Shown: positions 9,066-17,665 of the stretch, in pieces | Layout of the letters: each line of letters opens with the position of its first letter | Numbering within the stretch: the stretch's first letter is position 1 | Source: RGIG9041 sp045657265 | GTDB lineage: Bacteria; Bacillota; Clostridia; Oscillospirales; QAKW01 | Assembly: GCA_045657265.1 (NCBI GenBank) | Contig: JAZOSU010000009.1 | Location: 1-50,122 of the forward strand | Direction of reading: 5' to 3' | Length of the DNA: 50,122 nt | Notes under the pieces: model-generated | The model's input: only the letters and a program-made list of their open reading frames with translations | What the model was told of the DNA's origin: nothing | Database searches by the model: none | Translations under genes and position numbers: made by a program

Positions 9066-10115
9066 TTAGCGTATCCCGCCCCCTTTTTTCATAATATGAA
9101 TGTATTCAGGTATAACATTCATCCCTATAAAAGAACCCTTCGGTCTGCATTCGATAGAATGAATCTTCCAGTTATAATTTGATGTTTCAACAATCATTTC
9201 ATAATGAACGCCTTTAAAAGTAACGTTTTTAACAATACCTTTAAAAGCACCGTCCTGAGGATCACATATTTCAATATCTTCAGGTCTGACAACAACCTCA
9301 ACCTGTTCGTTAGGCTCAAAACCTTTATCAACGCATATAAAATCAGCATTTTCAAACTTCACAAGGAAATCCTGCTTCATAATACCGTCAATAATATTGC
9401 TTTCGCCGATAAAATCAGCAACAAAAGCATTCACAGGCTCATTATAGATATCTTCGGGAGTTCCTATCTGCTGAATATATCCGTCTTTCATTACAACAAC
9501 ACGGTCACTCATAGTAAGAGCTTCTTCCTGATCATGAGTTACGTAAACGAAAGTAATACCCGTTTGTTGCTGTATACGCTTGAGTTCAAACTGCATATCT
9601 TTGCGAAGTTTAAGATCAAGCGCGCCTAAAGGCTCATCAAGCAAAAGTACACGCGGACTGTTAACAAGCGCTCTTGCAATAGCAACTCTCTGTTGCTGAC
9701 CGCCTGACAATGCATTAATTGAACGTTTTTCAAAGCCTTTAAGATTAACTATTTCCAACATTTCGTATATTTTTTTATCTATTTCGTCCTGAGGTGTCTT
9801 ATTAAGACGAAGACCGAACGCAATATTCTCGTATACATTCAGATGAGTAAAAAGTGCATATTTCTGAAAAACAGTATTAACCTGACGTTTATGAGGCGGC
9901 AGATTATTAATTTTCACTCCATCGAAAATAACATCTCCTCTATCAGGAGAAACAAAACCGGCAATTATTCTGAGTGTAGTGGTTTTTCCACATCCCGAAG
10001 GGCCTAACAAAGTAACAAACTCTTTATCGCCGATATTTAAATCAAGATTTTCGATAATTACGTCATCATCAAAAGTAACATGAATATTTTTAAGTTGAAT
10101 AATTTCCTTGGTCAA
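9066..10115 (-). CDS. potA: Spermidine/putrescine ABC transporter ATP-binding protein PotA
   Basis: Cytoplasmic ATPase of the polyamine importer and first gene of the operon. It has Walker A GPSGCGKTT, signature LSGGQQQR, Walker B LLLDEPLGALD, the H-loop THDQEEA, and a C-terminal TOBE domain with VVRPEDIEICDP. I chose TTG at 10115 as the start, giving 349 aa. GGGGGA lies 10 nt before it, and the operon promoter would start RNA near 10153. An in-frame ATG at 10145 has no ribosome binding site and would be almost leaderless. If that ATG is used the protein is 359 aa. Confidence 0.94.
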   Translation of the reverse strand: MTKEIIQLKNIHVTFDDDVIIENLDLNIGDKEFVTLLGPSGCGKTTTLRIIAGFVSPDRGDVIFDGVKINNLPPHKRQVNTVFQKYALFTHLNVYENIAFGLRLNKTPQDEIDKKIYEMLEIVNLKGFEKRSINALSGGQQQRVAIARALVNSPRVLLLDEPLGALDLKLRKDMQFELKRIQQQTGITFVYVTHDQEEALTMSDRVVVMKDGYIQQIGTPEDIYNEPVNAFVADFIGESNIIDGIMKQDFLVKFENADFICVDKGFEPNEQVEVVVRPEDIEICDPQDGAFKGIVKNVTFKGVHYEMIVETSNYNWKIHSIECRPKGSFIGMNVIPEYIHIMKKGGGIR

Positions 10116-10159
10116 TTGCTGAAAATCCCCCAATCTTACAAACATTTACTAATATAATT

Positions 10160-10188
10160 AATATAAATACTTTGTTTCAATTTGTCAA
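10160..10188 (-). promoter_or_regulatory. Promoter of the potABCD operon
   Basis: A perfect TTGACA -35 box, a 17-nt spacer and TATATT, on the minus strand just upstream of potA. Its position supports the TTG start of potA. Confidence 0.75.
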
Positions 10189-10210
10189 TAAAAATTTGTT
10201 ATTTTCTAAT

Positions 10211-10276
10211 AAAAAACAGAGAATTTCCATACATATCCAAAATTACTTTTGGCATATCTCGGAAATTCTCTTTTTT
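10211..10276 (-). terminator. Intrinsic terminator of the nrdR-to-pseudouridine-synthase operon
   Basis: A long two-part hairpin: outer stem GAGAATTTCC / GGAAATTCTC and inner stem CCAAAA / TTTTGG around TTAC. T-runs on both sides allow it to work in either direction. It follows the pseudouridine synthase gene and separates it from the pot promoter. Confidence 0.8.
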
Positions 10277-10314
10277 ACTCATTTTTTCTCTGTTTTACTC
10301 ACTTTTTGCTGTTT

Positions 10315-11262
10315 TTATATAAAATCAGCAAAATATACGTCATCAACCTTAAAAACTTTACCGTTTAAATACGCTAACGGGTTTTCGTCATCCTCAATTT
10401 TAAATTCAAGAGAATATGAATACAAAGCCTGATGGTTAAAGGGAGTCAAATTATTCTTTTTGGAATAGCCATACTTCCCATCTCCGACAACAGAATGGCC
10501 TATGTGTGCCATATGTGCTCTTATCTGGTGTGTTCTTCCGGTAATAAGGTCAACTTCTACAAGAGACATATCGTTGTTTGATTTAATAACTCTGTACTTC
10601 GTTATAATTTCTTTTGCATCGTCAAACTTAGTGTCTTTTATCTTAACAATATTTTTATCGTTGTCTTTTTTTAAAAAACCATAAATTGTATCAGATTTTT
10701 TCGCAGGTTTACCCCATACAAGAGCAAGATATAATTTTTTAACCTGTCTGTATTTAACTATATCATACAAAACGCGTTGTGACTGAGCATTCTTCGCAAC
10801 AATAACAATTCCGCCTGTATTTTTGTCAAGTCTGTTACAAAGTGATGGTGTAAAGCTCGTTTCCTTTTCAGGATCATATTCACCTTTTTTGTACAAATAA
10901 AGCAACACCTGATTTATAAGTGTATCTCTACTCTCACCTTTGTCTTCATGTACAATCACACCTGCTTTTTTATCAACAAGCATCAGATTTTCGTCTTCAT
11001 AAACTATTTTAAGCTTCGGGTCATAACCAATATCGAGAAAATTTGATGATTTAGGTTTAAAAAACTCATCGTTGATATACATTTCTACGACATCGCCTTC
11101 ACATAGTTTATATGAAATATCGCATTTTTTTCTATTTACTTTAATTGCTTTTTTTCTGATGTATTTATACATCAGCGAAAGACTCAGACCGGATGCAGCT
11201 TTAATTACAAATTTATCAAGTCGTTTTCCTGCATCGTTTTTTTCAATAATAAAAGTTTTCAT
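10315..11262 (-). CDS. RluA/RluC/RluD family 23S rRNA pseudouridine synthase
   Basis: Converts uridine to pseudouridine in RNA, most likely 23S rRNA. The N-terminus is an S4 RNA-binding domain (about residues 1-75, beginning DAGKRLDKFV). The catalytic domain holds NRLDKNTGG near residue 145, where the Asp is the catalytic residue; the usual His before it is Asn here. The second family motif, GRTHQIRAHMAHIGHSVVGD, follows. At 315 aa the length is typical. The ATG overlaps the stop codon of the transglutaminase gene upstream (ATGA), so this is the last gene of the operon. The exact uridine targets cannot be told from the sequence. Confidence 0.9.
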   Translation of the reverse strand: MKTFIIEKNDAGKRLDKFVIKAASGLSLSLMYKYIRKKAIKVNRKKCDISYKLCEGDVVEMYINDEFFKPKSSNFLDIGYDPKLKIVYEDENLMLVDKKAGVIVHEDKGESRDTLINQVLLYLYKKGEYDPEKETSFTPSLCNRLDKNTGGIVIVAKNAQSQRVLYDIVKYRQVKKLYLALVWGKPAKKSDTIYGFLKKDNDKNIVKIKDTKFDDAKEIITKYRVIKSNNDMSLVEVDLITGRTHQIRAHMAHIGHSVVGDGKYGYSKKNNLTPFNHQALYSYSLEFKIEDDENPLAYLNGKVFKVDDVYFADFI

Positions 11263-13832
11263 TTGTTTATTAATTTTATCCTGTAATAAATTCTCTTAAA
11301 AATGTTCATTCGTTTCATAGCAATATCAGAAAGCTGCACAAAATATACATAAATCTGTTTTGCATTTTGGAAAGAAATTTCGTTTTGTGAGAACTGAGAC
11401 ATTTCAAGCTGTGTTATCAAATCTGAAAGTTTATATTTCAGATGTAAACTTCCGTCAACACGTCTTGCATATTCAGTAATCAATTCTCCTTTTGAAACTT
11501 TCAAATTCAAAGCATACAAAAGCATAAGAAGCTTTGGATAAATAGCTCTTACCATTAATGTTCTGTTCATTTTTCTGAGCTTTTTAAACAAGTTTTTAAA
11601 TCTTAAACTTATAAAGCTAAAAACAAAAAAGATTAATAATGCAACTGCTATAACAGTCAGAACTATCAAACCCCAGATAAGAATTTTATTATCCTTTGGA
11701 GCCGCTTCGGGAACTTCTTCAATCACCTCATGAACTTCTGGGGGTTGACTCGGTGCCGACTGCTGTTGTTGTGGCTCTGTTGGTGTATCTTCGGAAGATG
11801 ACGTACCTTCTGAATTATCAAGATATTCATAATCTCTTATCGGTGTATTATTACCGTAACCGGGTGTCGGGTCAAAAGTCAGCCAACCTATACCGTCAAT
11901 ATAAACTTCAACCCAGGCATGATAATTTTTATCAATTAAATTTCTTACATATTTCTGAGTTCCGGCATCTTGCTGAGTTTTAGAATGATAACCTACTACA
12001 TATCTTGCAGGAATACCAAGATGACGCATCATAATAGTCATCGCAGAAGCGTAATAAGTACAATATCCCATCTTGCTTTCACTGATAACGTATTTTATTT
12101 TATTCAAAGCCGTTCCCGAAACCATAGTCTTATCCAAAGAATAATTAAATCCTGTTTTCAGATAACGTTCCACAGATAACGCTTTATCAAAATTATGACT
12201 ATATTTCCCCTGACCCGATGCTATAACTGCAAGATCTGCAAAATACTCAGAATTTTCAGGTGTTGCAAGATACGTTTCTTTAACATAATCACTGTACCTG
12301 CGTTCATTAATAATAAAAAGTTCTGATGCCGACGGATTATGAAGATTATCAGACATATTTTCTGCATAATTAAGATACTGATTCTGCTTTTGTTTCAAAG
12401 ACACATAAAAATCACTGGACACAAAACTTTGTAAAGCAGCATTCATTGAATAATAATTATTCTGCGGTCTTGAGCCTTCAAAAAAGCTGATCGTATCCCC
12501 TATCTTTGTAACACCTCTGAATTTGCCGATAATTTCTCCATTTATACCAGACATCGGTACAAAAACCATAAGACTTTTATTGAATTTTGCTTTTATATCT
12601 ACAGTATCATAAACAAAACCAAGTTTTTGAGTATCCTCTGCTGTTTCTGCGGCAGTAAGTTCGTCGGTTGACATAAGAGTCATAAAATTATAATACTGAG
12701 TATACGGGTCAAAGCTGTAAGGAATTTTAGATGTAAACTGTTCTGTGTCTTCTTCGTTCAGAACGTTCCACCCCTCATCACCGAGATTTTTACCTATCCA
12801 TCCACGCAAATACAAAGCAGAGTTAGTTCTCGTAGTTACATCCATAATGGGAAGATCACGAAAATCCGGAACATCAAGATCAAGGGTATTCCCCTCGATA
12901 AGTCCACCTACCGCACCCTCTGCAGTTTCGTACTGCTCATAAAACAAAACGTTCATAATATGCATAGCTATATCGTCGATAACTTTTCTGAAATCGTCAA
13001 GACGAAGCAAATCTGAAGAATAAACGAAAACAGAAACAGTTATTGAAATAACTAAAGCTATCAACGTATTTGTAAGACCGCTGAGAGATATACGTTTTAC
13101 AAACAGATTAGCAGTTTTCTTTTTAGAAGCCACCGATGATTTGTTTTTTCTTTTCATCATCGCATATGAAATACTTTCAGTATAACAACCCAAGATTCCC
13201 GAAATGAATATAGCAAAAGCAATACCGCTTGGAACTGCGCCAAAATACAAAGACGGCGTAAGAACCAAAAAGCAAGGAAGCGTACAAAGCCATACCATAG
13301 AACGCTTCATCATAGAAGCAGTGAATATCACAGAGAAAAATATTATGAGTACAAACATAACACAATAAAAATACTCATTCAACAAATTAAAATCATTGAG
13401 CTTTTCTGTGATGTCTTCAGTCATAAAACTTTTATAGCTTGTAAAACCTTCGTCAACAACAATCTGAATAATCCTGTTATATGCAAATGTGAATGCGGAA
13501 ACGACAGTATCTCTCAAATCTCGCAAAAAAGTAAAAACTAATACAGAACCTGTAACAAACGCTCCCAAAAAAACTAAATACAGTTTCAGATTAACTGTAA
13601 AAAGCCCTGCAATTACAATAAACGGCAGGGCAACGAGTGCAACAGTCAAAAAAGGGATTTCAGACTGCAAAGATGTTGTTATACAATATACAAAACCAAC
13701 AAGACAAATATATAAAAGAGCTATTTGTAACACAAATGGTAAAACATTTGAACTTTTTTTAGAAGCAACAGAATCCACATAAATGACTTGCGGTTTTTCT
13801 TTTTGATTTTTAAATATATTAAATATTTTCAT
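11259..13832 (-). CDS. Membrane transglutaminase-like protein (TgpA type)
   Basis: Large membrane protein with a transglutaminase/protease-like domain. About seven hydrophobic segments fill residues 30-280. An extracellular part follows with the Cys-His-Asp triad in GYCTYYASAM (near residue 590), NYHAWVEV (near 639) and WLTFDPTPG (near 654). Then come a Pro/Gln/Glu-rich linker, one more membrane segment and a helical cytoplasmic tail. The start is ATG at 13832, two bases after the DUF58 stop, with AAAGG 8 nt before it; an upstream in-frame TTG lies inside the DUF58 gene. The order MoxR - DUF58 - transglutaminase is a recurrent cluster. Its substrate is not known. Confidence 0.88.
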   Translation of the reverse strand: MKIFNIFKNQKEKPQVIYVDSVASKKSSNVLPFVLQIALLYICLVGFVYCITTSLQSEIPFLTVALVALPFIVIAGLFTVNLKLYLVFLGAFVTGSVLVFTFLRDLRDTVVSAFTFAYNRIIQIVVDEGFTSYKSFMTEDITEKLNDFNLLNEYFYCVMFVLIIFFSVIFTASMMKRSMVWLCTLPCFLVLTPSLYFGAVPSGIAFAIFISGILGCYTESISYAMMKRKNKSSVASKKKTANLFVKRISLSGLTNTLIALVISITVSVFVYSSDLLRLDDFRKVIDDIAMHIMNVLFYEQYETAEGAVGGLIEGNTLDLDVPDFRDLPIMDVTTRTNSALYLRGWIGKNLGDEGWNVLNEEDTEQFTSKIPYSFDPYTQYYNFMTLMSTDELTAAETAEDTQKLGFVYDTVDIKAKFNKSLMVFVPMSGINGEIIGKFRGVTKIGDTISFFEGSRPQNNYYSMNAALQSFVSSDFYVSLKQKQNQYLNYAENMSDNLHNPSASELFIINERRYSDYVKETYLATPENSEYFADLAVIASGQGKYSHNFDKALSVERYLKTGFNYSLDKTMVSGTALNKIKYVISESKMGYCTYYASAMTIMMRHLGIPARYVVGYHSKTQQDAGTQKYVRNLIDKNYHAWVEVYIDGIGWLTFDPTPGYGNNTPIRDYEYLDNSEGTSSSEDTPTEPQQQQSAPSQPPEVHEVIEEVPEAAPKDNKILIWGLIVLTVIAVALLIFFVFSFISLRFKNLFKKLRKMNRTLMVRAIYPKLLMLLYALNLKVSKGELITEYARRVDGSLHLKYKLSDLITQLEMSQFSQNEISFQNAKQIYVYFVQLSDIAMKRMNIFKRIYYRIKLINK

Positions 13833-13833
13833 T

Positions 13834-15000
13834 CTACGAGCCTTTGATACAATTTTCAAGATAATCTCTTGTATATGTTACAATATCGGCACTGTCTTGT
13901 TTATCTTCATCCACAATATTTATGACATTAAGTTTTATTTTTTTGTCTACAAATATTTTTTTGATATCCTTTAAAATTTCAGATGATTTAAACGAAGTAA
14001 TTATTAAAACTTCTGAATTTGAAATCATATTAAAATCAACCCCTGAAAGCATATCTACAATATCAGTACCGTTTACGTTTTTAGAAAATGATACTTCTTT
14101 TACCGTATTGGATTTGTCTATAGGGGATGTGATGGGATATCTTTTAACAGAATATTTACTTTCAGGAAGAATTACACTAAATCTCACGGAATTTCTAAAA
14201 TATTCTTCAATGGCACACATTGAGATTTCAACAACACAATCAGTCATTGACCTATTTGTGTTAACATCTTGATAATAGCAAGACATATCAACAATTATGT
14301 ACGCTCTGTCACATACATCTTCGGCAAAAGTTTTTAAAATAAGATCATCAGATTTAGAAGAAAGCTTCCAATGAACATTTTTTAAATTGTCACCGCTGAC
14401 ATATTCTCTGACACCTACCATATCACCACCGCTAAGTACGATATTCTCGCCTATCATATTGGTATTTTCCTGATTATTTTCTTTTGAAAACACAGGAACA
14501 TCAACTTTAATTTTTCTCGGCAATACGTTTATATTGATATCCGATTTGATTTTCTTTTTGATTTTTACAAGTTTCAGGAAATCATAATATTCAACATTTA
14601 CTATTTTAACAGTATATTTACCACGGTTAACAAGCGTAGTTTTATGATCAAAATAGTATTTAGATGTAAATGAAGGACTAACAGCAAATATCGTTTTTTT
14701 AATCTCAAGGCCATCTTTATCAGGTACAAAACAAGTAACCTTAACTAACGGTGAAATAAAAGGACATATGCCTTTTAAAATAATTCTTATAACAAATTCA
14801 TCAAGTCTCGTCACAAAATTATTTGCCACCAAAATTTTAGCATTAACAAGCGGATAAACCGCAAGAGCCAACAAAACAGACATTATAGGCAAAACTAAGA
14901 CTATCACAAAAGTCATAAACGAAACCGGTTCGTAAAGAGCCTGTGAAAATATAAAAGAAACAAGAATTATTCCTAAATAAATCAAACGTGATTTAAGCAT
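13834..15000 (-). CDS. DUF58 domain protein
   Basis: Protein of 388 aa with two N-terminal hydrophobic segments and a DUF58 domain recognised by GDNLKNVHWKLSSKSDDLI near residue 205, followed by a von Willebrand A-like fold. DUF58 proteins nearly always accompany MoxR ATPases. They are thought to be clients or scaffolds in assembly of membrane or secreted complexes, with no defined reaction. The gene lies 11 nt after moxR, with a GGGAA ribosome binding site before its ATG. Confidence 0.85.
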   Translation of the reverse strand: MLKSRLIYLGIILVSFIFSQALYEPVSFMTFVIVLVLPIMSVLLALAVYPLVNAKILVANNFVTRLDEFVIRIILKGICPFISPLVKVTCFVPDKDGLEIKKTIFAVSPSFTSKYYFDHKTTLVNRGKYTVKIVNVEYYDFLKLVKIKKKIKSDININVLPRKIKVDVPVFSKENNQENTNMIGENIVLSGGDMVGVREYVSGDNLKNVHWKLSSKSDDLILKTFAEDVCDRAYIIVDMSCYYQDVNTNRSMTDCVVEISMCAIEEYFRNSVRFSVILPESKYSVKRYPITSPIDKSNTVKEVSFSKNVNGTDIVDMLSGVDFNMISNSEVLIITSFKSSEILKDIKKIFVDKKIKLNVINIVDEDKQDSADIVTYTRDYLENCIKGS

Positions 15001-15011
15001 TGTAATTCCCT

Positions 15012-15974
15012 TTAATTTTTAGATTTAATTACAGGTGTTTTTATGCTTTTTTTGATTTGTTCTATAACGTCACTGTTAGTAATACCGTCAAGCTTCGCTT
15101 CAGCGGTAAGTACAATTCTGTGAGCTAAAACATAATCAAGCATTTCAAGAACATCTTCAGGAATAACGTAATTTCTTCCGTTTAAGAGCGCATTTGCAGC
15201 GCTGGCTCTTGTAAGCGCAAGTGAAGCACGGGGTGATGCTGCAAGAGCAATATTTTTGTTATTTCTTGTCAAACTTACAAGAGATACAATATATTTTGCA
15301 ATATCGGTATCAATATATATTTCCGATAAAAACTGTTTAATCTGATTAATATCTGATGCAGAAGCAACTGGCACAACATCATCAAGAGGATTTGCTTTTT
15401 GTCTGTCAGATATAATTTTTAACTCATCCTCAGGCTTTGGATAACCAATTACGAATTTAATCAAAAATCTGTCAAGCTGAGCTTCTGGAAGAGGATATGT
15501 TCCCACAAAACCAAGAGGATTTTCAGTTGCAATTACCATAAACGGCTCTTCAAGTTTTCTTGTAACACCATCTACCGTAATCTGTTTTTCTTCCATTGCT
15601 TCCAAAAGCGCTGACTGTGTTTTAGGCGAAGTTCTGTTGATTTCATCAGCAATGAGAATATTGGTCATCACAGCACCTTCACGAAAATAAAAATCATTTT
15701 TCGATTTATCAAAAACCGTATAGCCTGTTATGTCACTTGCCATAACGTCAGGCGTAAGCTGAATTCTTTTGTAATCAAGACCTGTAGCTTTTGCAAGAGC
15801 TGAAGCTATTGTTGTTTTACCAACCCCTGGTACGTCTTCGATAAGTACGTGACCACCGCTTATCATAGCGATTAATAAAAGTTTTACCGCTTGAGGTTTA
15901 CCAATAATTACTTTACTTATTTCCCGGGCAATATTTATACATATTCCGTATAATTTTTCAATATAGTTTTCCAA
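15012..15974 (-). CDS. MoxR family AAA+ ATPase
   Basis: Cytoplasmic chaperone-like ATPase of the MoxR/RavA group. Walker A is DVPGVGKTT near residue 48, Walker B LIADEINR near 105, sensor 1 ATENP near 150, and the arginine finger region is LPEAQLDRFL. The C-terminal lid contains SPRASLALTRASAANA. At 320 aa it has the normal length. The start is TTG at 15974 with AAGGAAA 7 nt upstream. MoxR, DUF58 and the transglutaminase probably act together on a membrane or secreted target, which is inferred from gene order. Confidence 0.92.
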   Translation of the reverse strand: MENYIEKLYGICINIAREISKVIIGKPQAVKLLLIAMISGGHVLIEDVPGVGKTTIASALAKATGLDYKRIQLTPDVMASDITGYTVFDKSKNDFYFREGAVMTNILIADEINRTSPKTQSALLEAMEEKQITVDGVTRKLEEPFMVIATENPLGFVGTYPLPEAQLDRFLIKFVIGYPKPEDELKIISDRQKANPLDDVVPVASASDINQIKQFLSEIYIDTDIAKYIVSLVSLTRNNKNIALAASPRASLALTRASAANALLNGRNYVIPEDVLEMLDYVLAHRIVLTAEAKLDGITNSDVIEQIKKSIKTPVIKSKN

Positions 15975-15985
15975 AACAAATTTCC

Positions 15986-16510
15986 TTATCTCATTAAAAC
16001 AGCAACAAGATCTGCGCTGTAACCGTCTCTTACTTCCACAAGAGAAGCTCTCTTTGTGCTAAGATTAAATGAAAAATTCATTTCAATATTTATTTTTTCA
16101 TCTTCTTCAAAATCGGACTGATCTTCACCGTTATATAATTTAAGATAAATTTTATCGGCATCAACATCATACATTTCTCGGTTAAGCACCGAAAAATCAA
16201 GTGTTTCTGTTTGCTCAGAAAACTTTTTGGTAGATTGAAAAACGGGTTTCAACAAATTTTCAAGAGCACATATAAATCTATCACTCTCTTCACCTATCGA
16301 AGCCATTTCAACCTGTGATGAAGGAGTAACAAATTTAATTACTTTGAATAAAGATTTTCTGATTATTACAGGTATAGAAATCTGAAATCCCACAATTTCA
16401 TTATTATACTGCGCCTTTAAAACCATAGTATATCTGTCTGCAGTTTTTTCACAGCTTTCTATATCAAACAACATTTCACCGTCGTATTGTTCGTAAAATA
16501 AATCTGTCAT
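15986..16510 (-). CDS. Unknown protein between nrdR and moxR
   Basis: I do not recognise this 174-aa protein. It is predicted soluble, has no signal peptide and no cysteine motif, and looks mostly beta with an acidic stretch (QSDFEEDEKINIEM) near residue 145. The start is ATG at 16510 with GAGG 6 nt upstream, right after the nrdR stop codon; a TTG at 16522 would overlap that ribosome binding site. The tight spacing puts it in the nrdR-moxR operon. The real coding density and the good ribosome binding site make it a gene. Confidence 0.75.
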   Translation of the reverse strand: MTDLFYEQYDGEMLFDIESCEKTADRYTMVLKAQYNNEIVGFQISIPVIIRKSLFKVIKFVTPSSQVEMASIGEESDRFICALENLLKPVFQSTKKFSEQTETLDFSVLNREMYDVDADKIYLKLYNGEDQSDFEEDEKINIEMNFSFNLSTKRASLVEVRDGYSADLVAVLMR

Positions 16511-16522
16511 AATTAACCTCAA

Positions 16523-16975
16523 TTATTTTTTCAATATTTTAAGCACTTCATCATAAAGAGAGTTTATATCTTTAAACTGTCTGTGAACCGATGCATATCT
16601 AACGTATGCAACGTCGTCAATATCTTTAAGATGTTCCATTACAAGCTCACCGATATATACAGTAGTAATTTCTTTTTCCAAAGAGTTAGCTATTGTTGAC
16701 TCAATGCTGTCAGCAATTTTTTCCATGCTTTCAATTGAAACAGGACGTTTTTCACAAGCACGCATCAGACCACGCATAACCTTATCTCTTGAAAACTGTT
16801 CACGGGTATTATCTTTTTTAACAACGTAAAGCGGAATAGTTTCAATTGCCTCAAAAGTAGTAAATCTCTTTTGACAACTGATACACTCGCGTCTTCTTCT
16901 GATTTTTTCGTTATCGTCAGTAGGTCTTGAATCAATTACCTTGCTTTCAGCATAACCACAAAAAGGACATTTCAT
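16523..16975 (-). CDS. nrdR: Transcriptional repressor NrdR
   Basis: Represses ribonucleotide reductase genes when dATP is high. The N-terminal zinc ribbon is CPFCGYAESKVIDSR ... CISCQKRFTTFE (residues 3-45), followed by an ATP-cone (residues about 48-138). At 150 aa it is the standard length. GGAGG lies before the ATG, and the gene heads the six-gene minus-strand operon. Target NrdR boxes would lie near ribonucleotide reductase genes, which are not in this window. Confidence 0.97.
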   Translation of the reverse strand: MKCPFCGYAESKVIDSRPTDDNEKIRRRRECISCQKRFTTFEAIETIPLYVVKKDNTREQFSRDKVMRGLMRACEKRPVSIESMEKIADSIESTIANSLEKEITTVYIGELVMEHLKDIDDVAYVRYASVHRQFKDINSLYDEVLKILKK

Positions 16976-17008
16976 TTTATGTAATCCTCCAAAGATATAA
17001 TTAAAATA

Positions 17009-17037
17009 ACTATATCATATTTTTTCAAATAAGTAAA
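17009..17037 (-). promoter_or_regulatory. Candidate promoter of the nrdR operon
   Basis: Minus-strand TTTACT, 17-nt spacer, TATAGT, with the -10 box about 34 nt before the nrdR ATG. An overlapping alternative is TTGAAA-17-TTTAAT. The region is AT-rich, so the exact promoter is uncertain. Confidence 0.4.
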
Positions 17038-17052
17038 GAATTAAATGGTATA

Positions 17053-17081
17053 TTGACAAAGACACAAAAATATCGTAAAAT
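17053..17081 (+). promoter_or_regulatory. Promoter of tRNA-Arg
   Basis: Perfect TTGACA, 17-nt spacer, TAAAAT, ending 15 nt before the first base of the tRNA. Confidence 0.8.
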
Positions 17082-17095
17082 TGTGAAACTAACAT

Positions 17096-17172
17096 GCGCT
17101 TGTAGCTCAGCAGGATAGAGCGTCCGCCTCCTAAGCGGAAGGTCGGGGATTCGAATTCCTTCAAGCGCGCCA
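17096..17172 (+). tRNA. tRNA-Arg (anticodon CCT)
   Basis: Full cloverleaf: acceptor GCGCTTG / CAAGCGC, D-arm GCTC / GAGC, anticodon stem TCCGC / GCGGA around loop CTCCTAA with anticodon CCT at 17130-17132, T-arm GGGGA-TTCGAAT-TCCTT with two G-U pairs, discriminator G, and an encoded CCA at 17170-17172. It reads AGG codons. Its 3' half resembles a second, broken tRNA end at 18870. Confidence 0.95.
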
Positions 17173-17174
17173 AA

Positions 17175-17215
17175 AAGTGCCGAAAACACTGCGTTTTCGG
17201 CACTTTTACTTTTCT
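17175..17215 (+). terminator. Terminator after tRNA-Arg
   Basis: A 13-bp stem (AAGTGCCGAAAAC / GTTTTCGGCACTT) with a 5-nt loop and a T-rich tail, starting 3 nt past the CCA end. Confidence 0.85.
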
Positions 17216-17446
17216 TTGCTCACTCATTTACTTGGGTGAGTTTTCTTGCTTTAGGAGCGTAGAACAAACTCAAACTTTTAACATATCCCGATTAGCTGGA
17301 AATTAGCAGAAAATCGACATTTTGCTAATCGCCTGCTAATCGGATTTTTAGCAAATTTCCGCTGATTTGCACAGGCGTATGTTCTGTCCATAGACTTTTT
17401 CTCAAAATTTATTGTATTTCATTGGAAATTGTGGTAAACTGATAAT
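17216..17446 (+). other. Non-coding segment with TGCTAAT repeats (candidate recombinase arm sites)
   Basis: No gene seen. Between about 17290 and 17370 it holds several close copies of a short word: TTAGC in both orientations, and TGCTAATCG then TGCTAATCGG spaced 11 nt apart. A matching pair, TGCTAATTG and TGCTAATTGG, also 11 nt apart, occurs at about 18720-18740 on the other side of the acyltransferase gene. Short direct repeats near a tRNA 3' end are typical of integrase arm-binding sites, but no integrase gene is present here. Confidence 0.4.
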
Positions 17447-17597
17447 GCCAAACTAATTAAATATGCAAAGTGGTATTTTTATCTATAGGGATACTATACC
17501 CTTTTATATCCAATTTCAATTTCGTATGAATTTGATAAAAACGCAAATTCTATTATAGCGGAATTGGAATTAAACCATTTTGCATAATTAGTTTGGC
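17447..17597. repeat. 151-bp element with long terminal inverted repeats
   Basis: The left arm GCCAAACTAATTA (17447-17459) is matched by TAATTAGTTTGGC (17585-17597). Pairing continues inward (ATGCAAAGTGGT against ACCATTTTGCAT) with a 3-nt bulge, giving about 27 paired bases. The inside is also partly self-complementary, for example AGGG / CCCT near 17488. It could be a MITE-like miniature element or a structured leader RNA. It contains no ORF. Confidence 0.6.
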
Positions 17598-17620
17598 GAC
17601 TATCGGAGTTTGCGTTTTTT

Positions 17621-17655
17621 GTGCGGTTACTTCGGTAGCCGCACTTTTTATTTTT
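17621..17655 (+). terminator. Terminator/attenuator in the leader of the acyltransferase gene
   Basis: A 10-bp stem (GTGCGGTTAC / GTAGCCGCAC, one G-U pair) closed by a TTCG tetraloop and followed by a T-run that leads straight into the AGGAG ribosome binding site at 17656. A terminator this close to a start codon suggests attenuation of the gene at 17666. Upstream, AAAACGCAAA at about 17538 can pair with TTTGCGTTTT at 17609, giving a possible competing fold. Confidence 0.65.
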
Positions 17656-17665
17656 AGGAGAAAAA

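Noticed and set aside
17015..17227. 70-codon minus-strand ORF across tRNA-Arg
   Set aside because: It is the antisense reading of the tRNA and its terminator, with no ribosome binding site.
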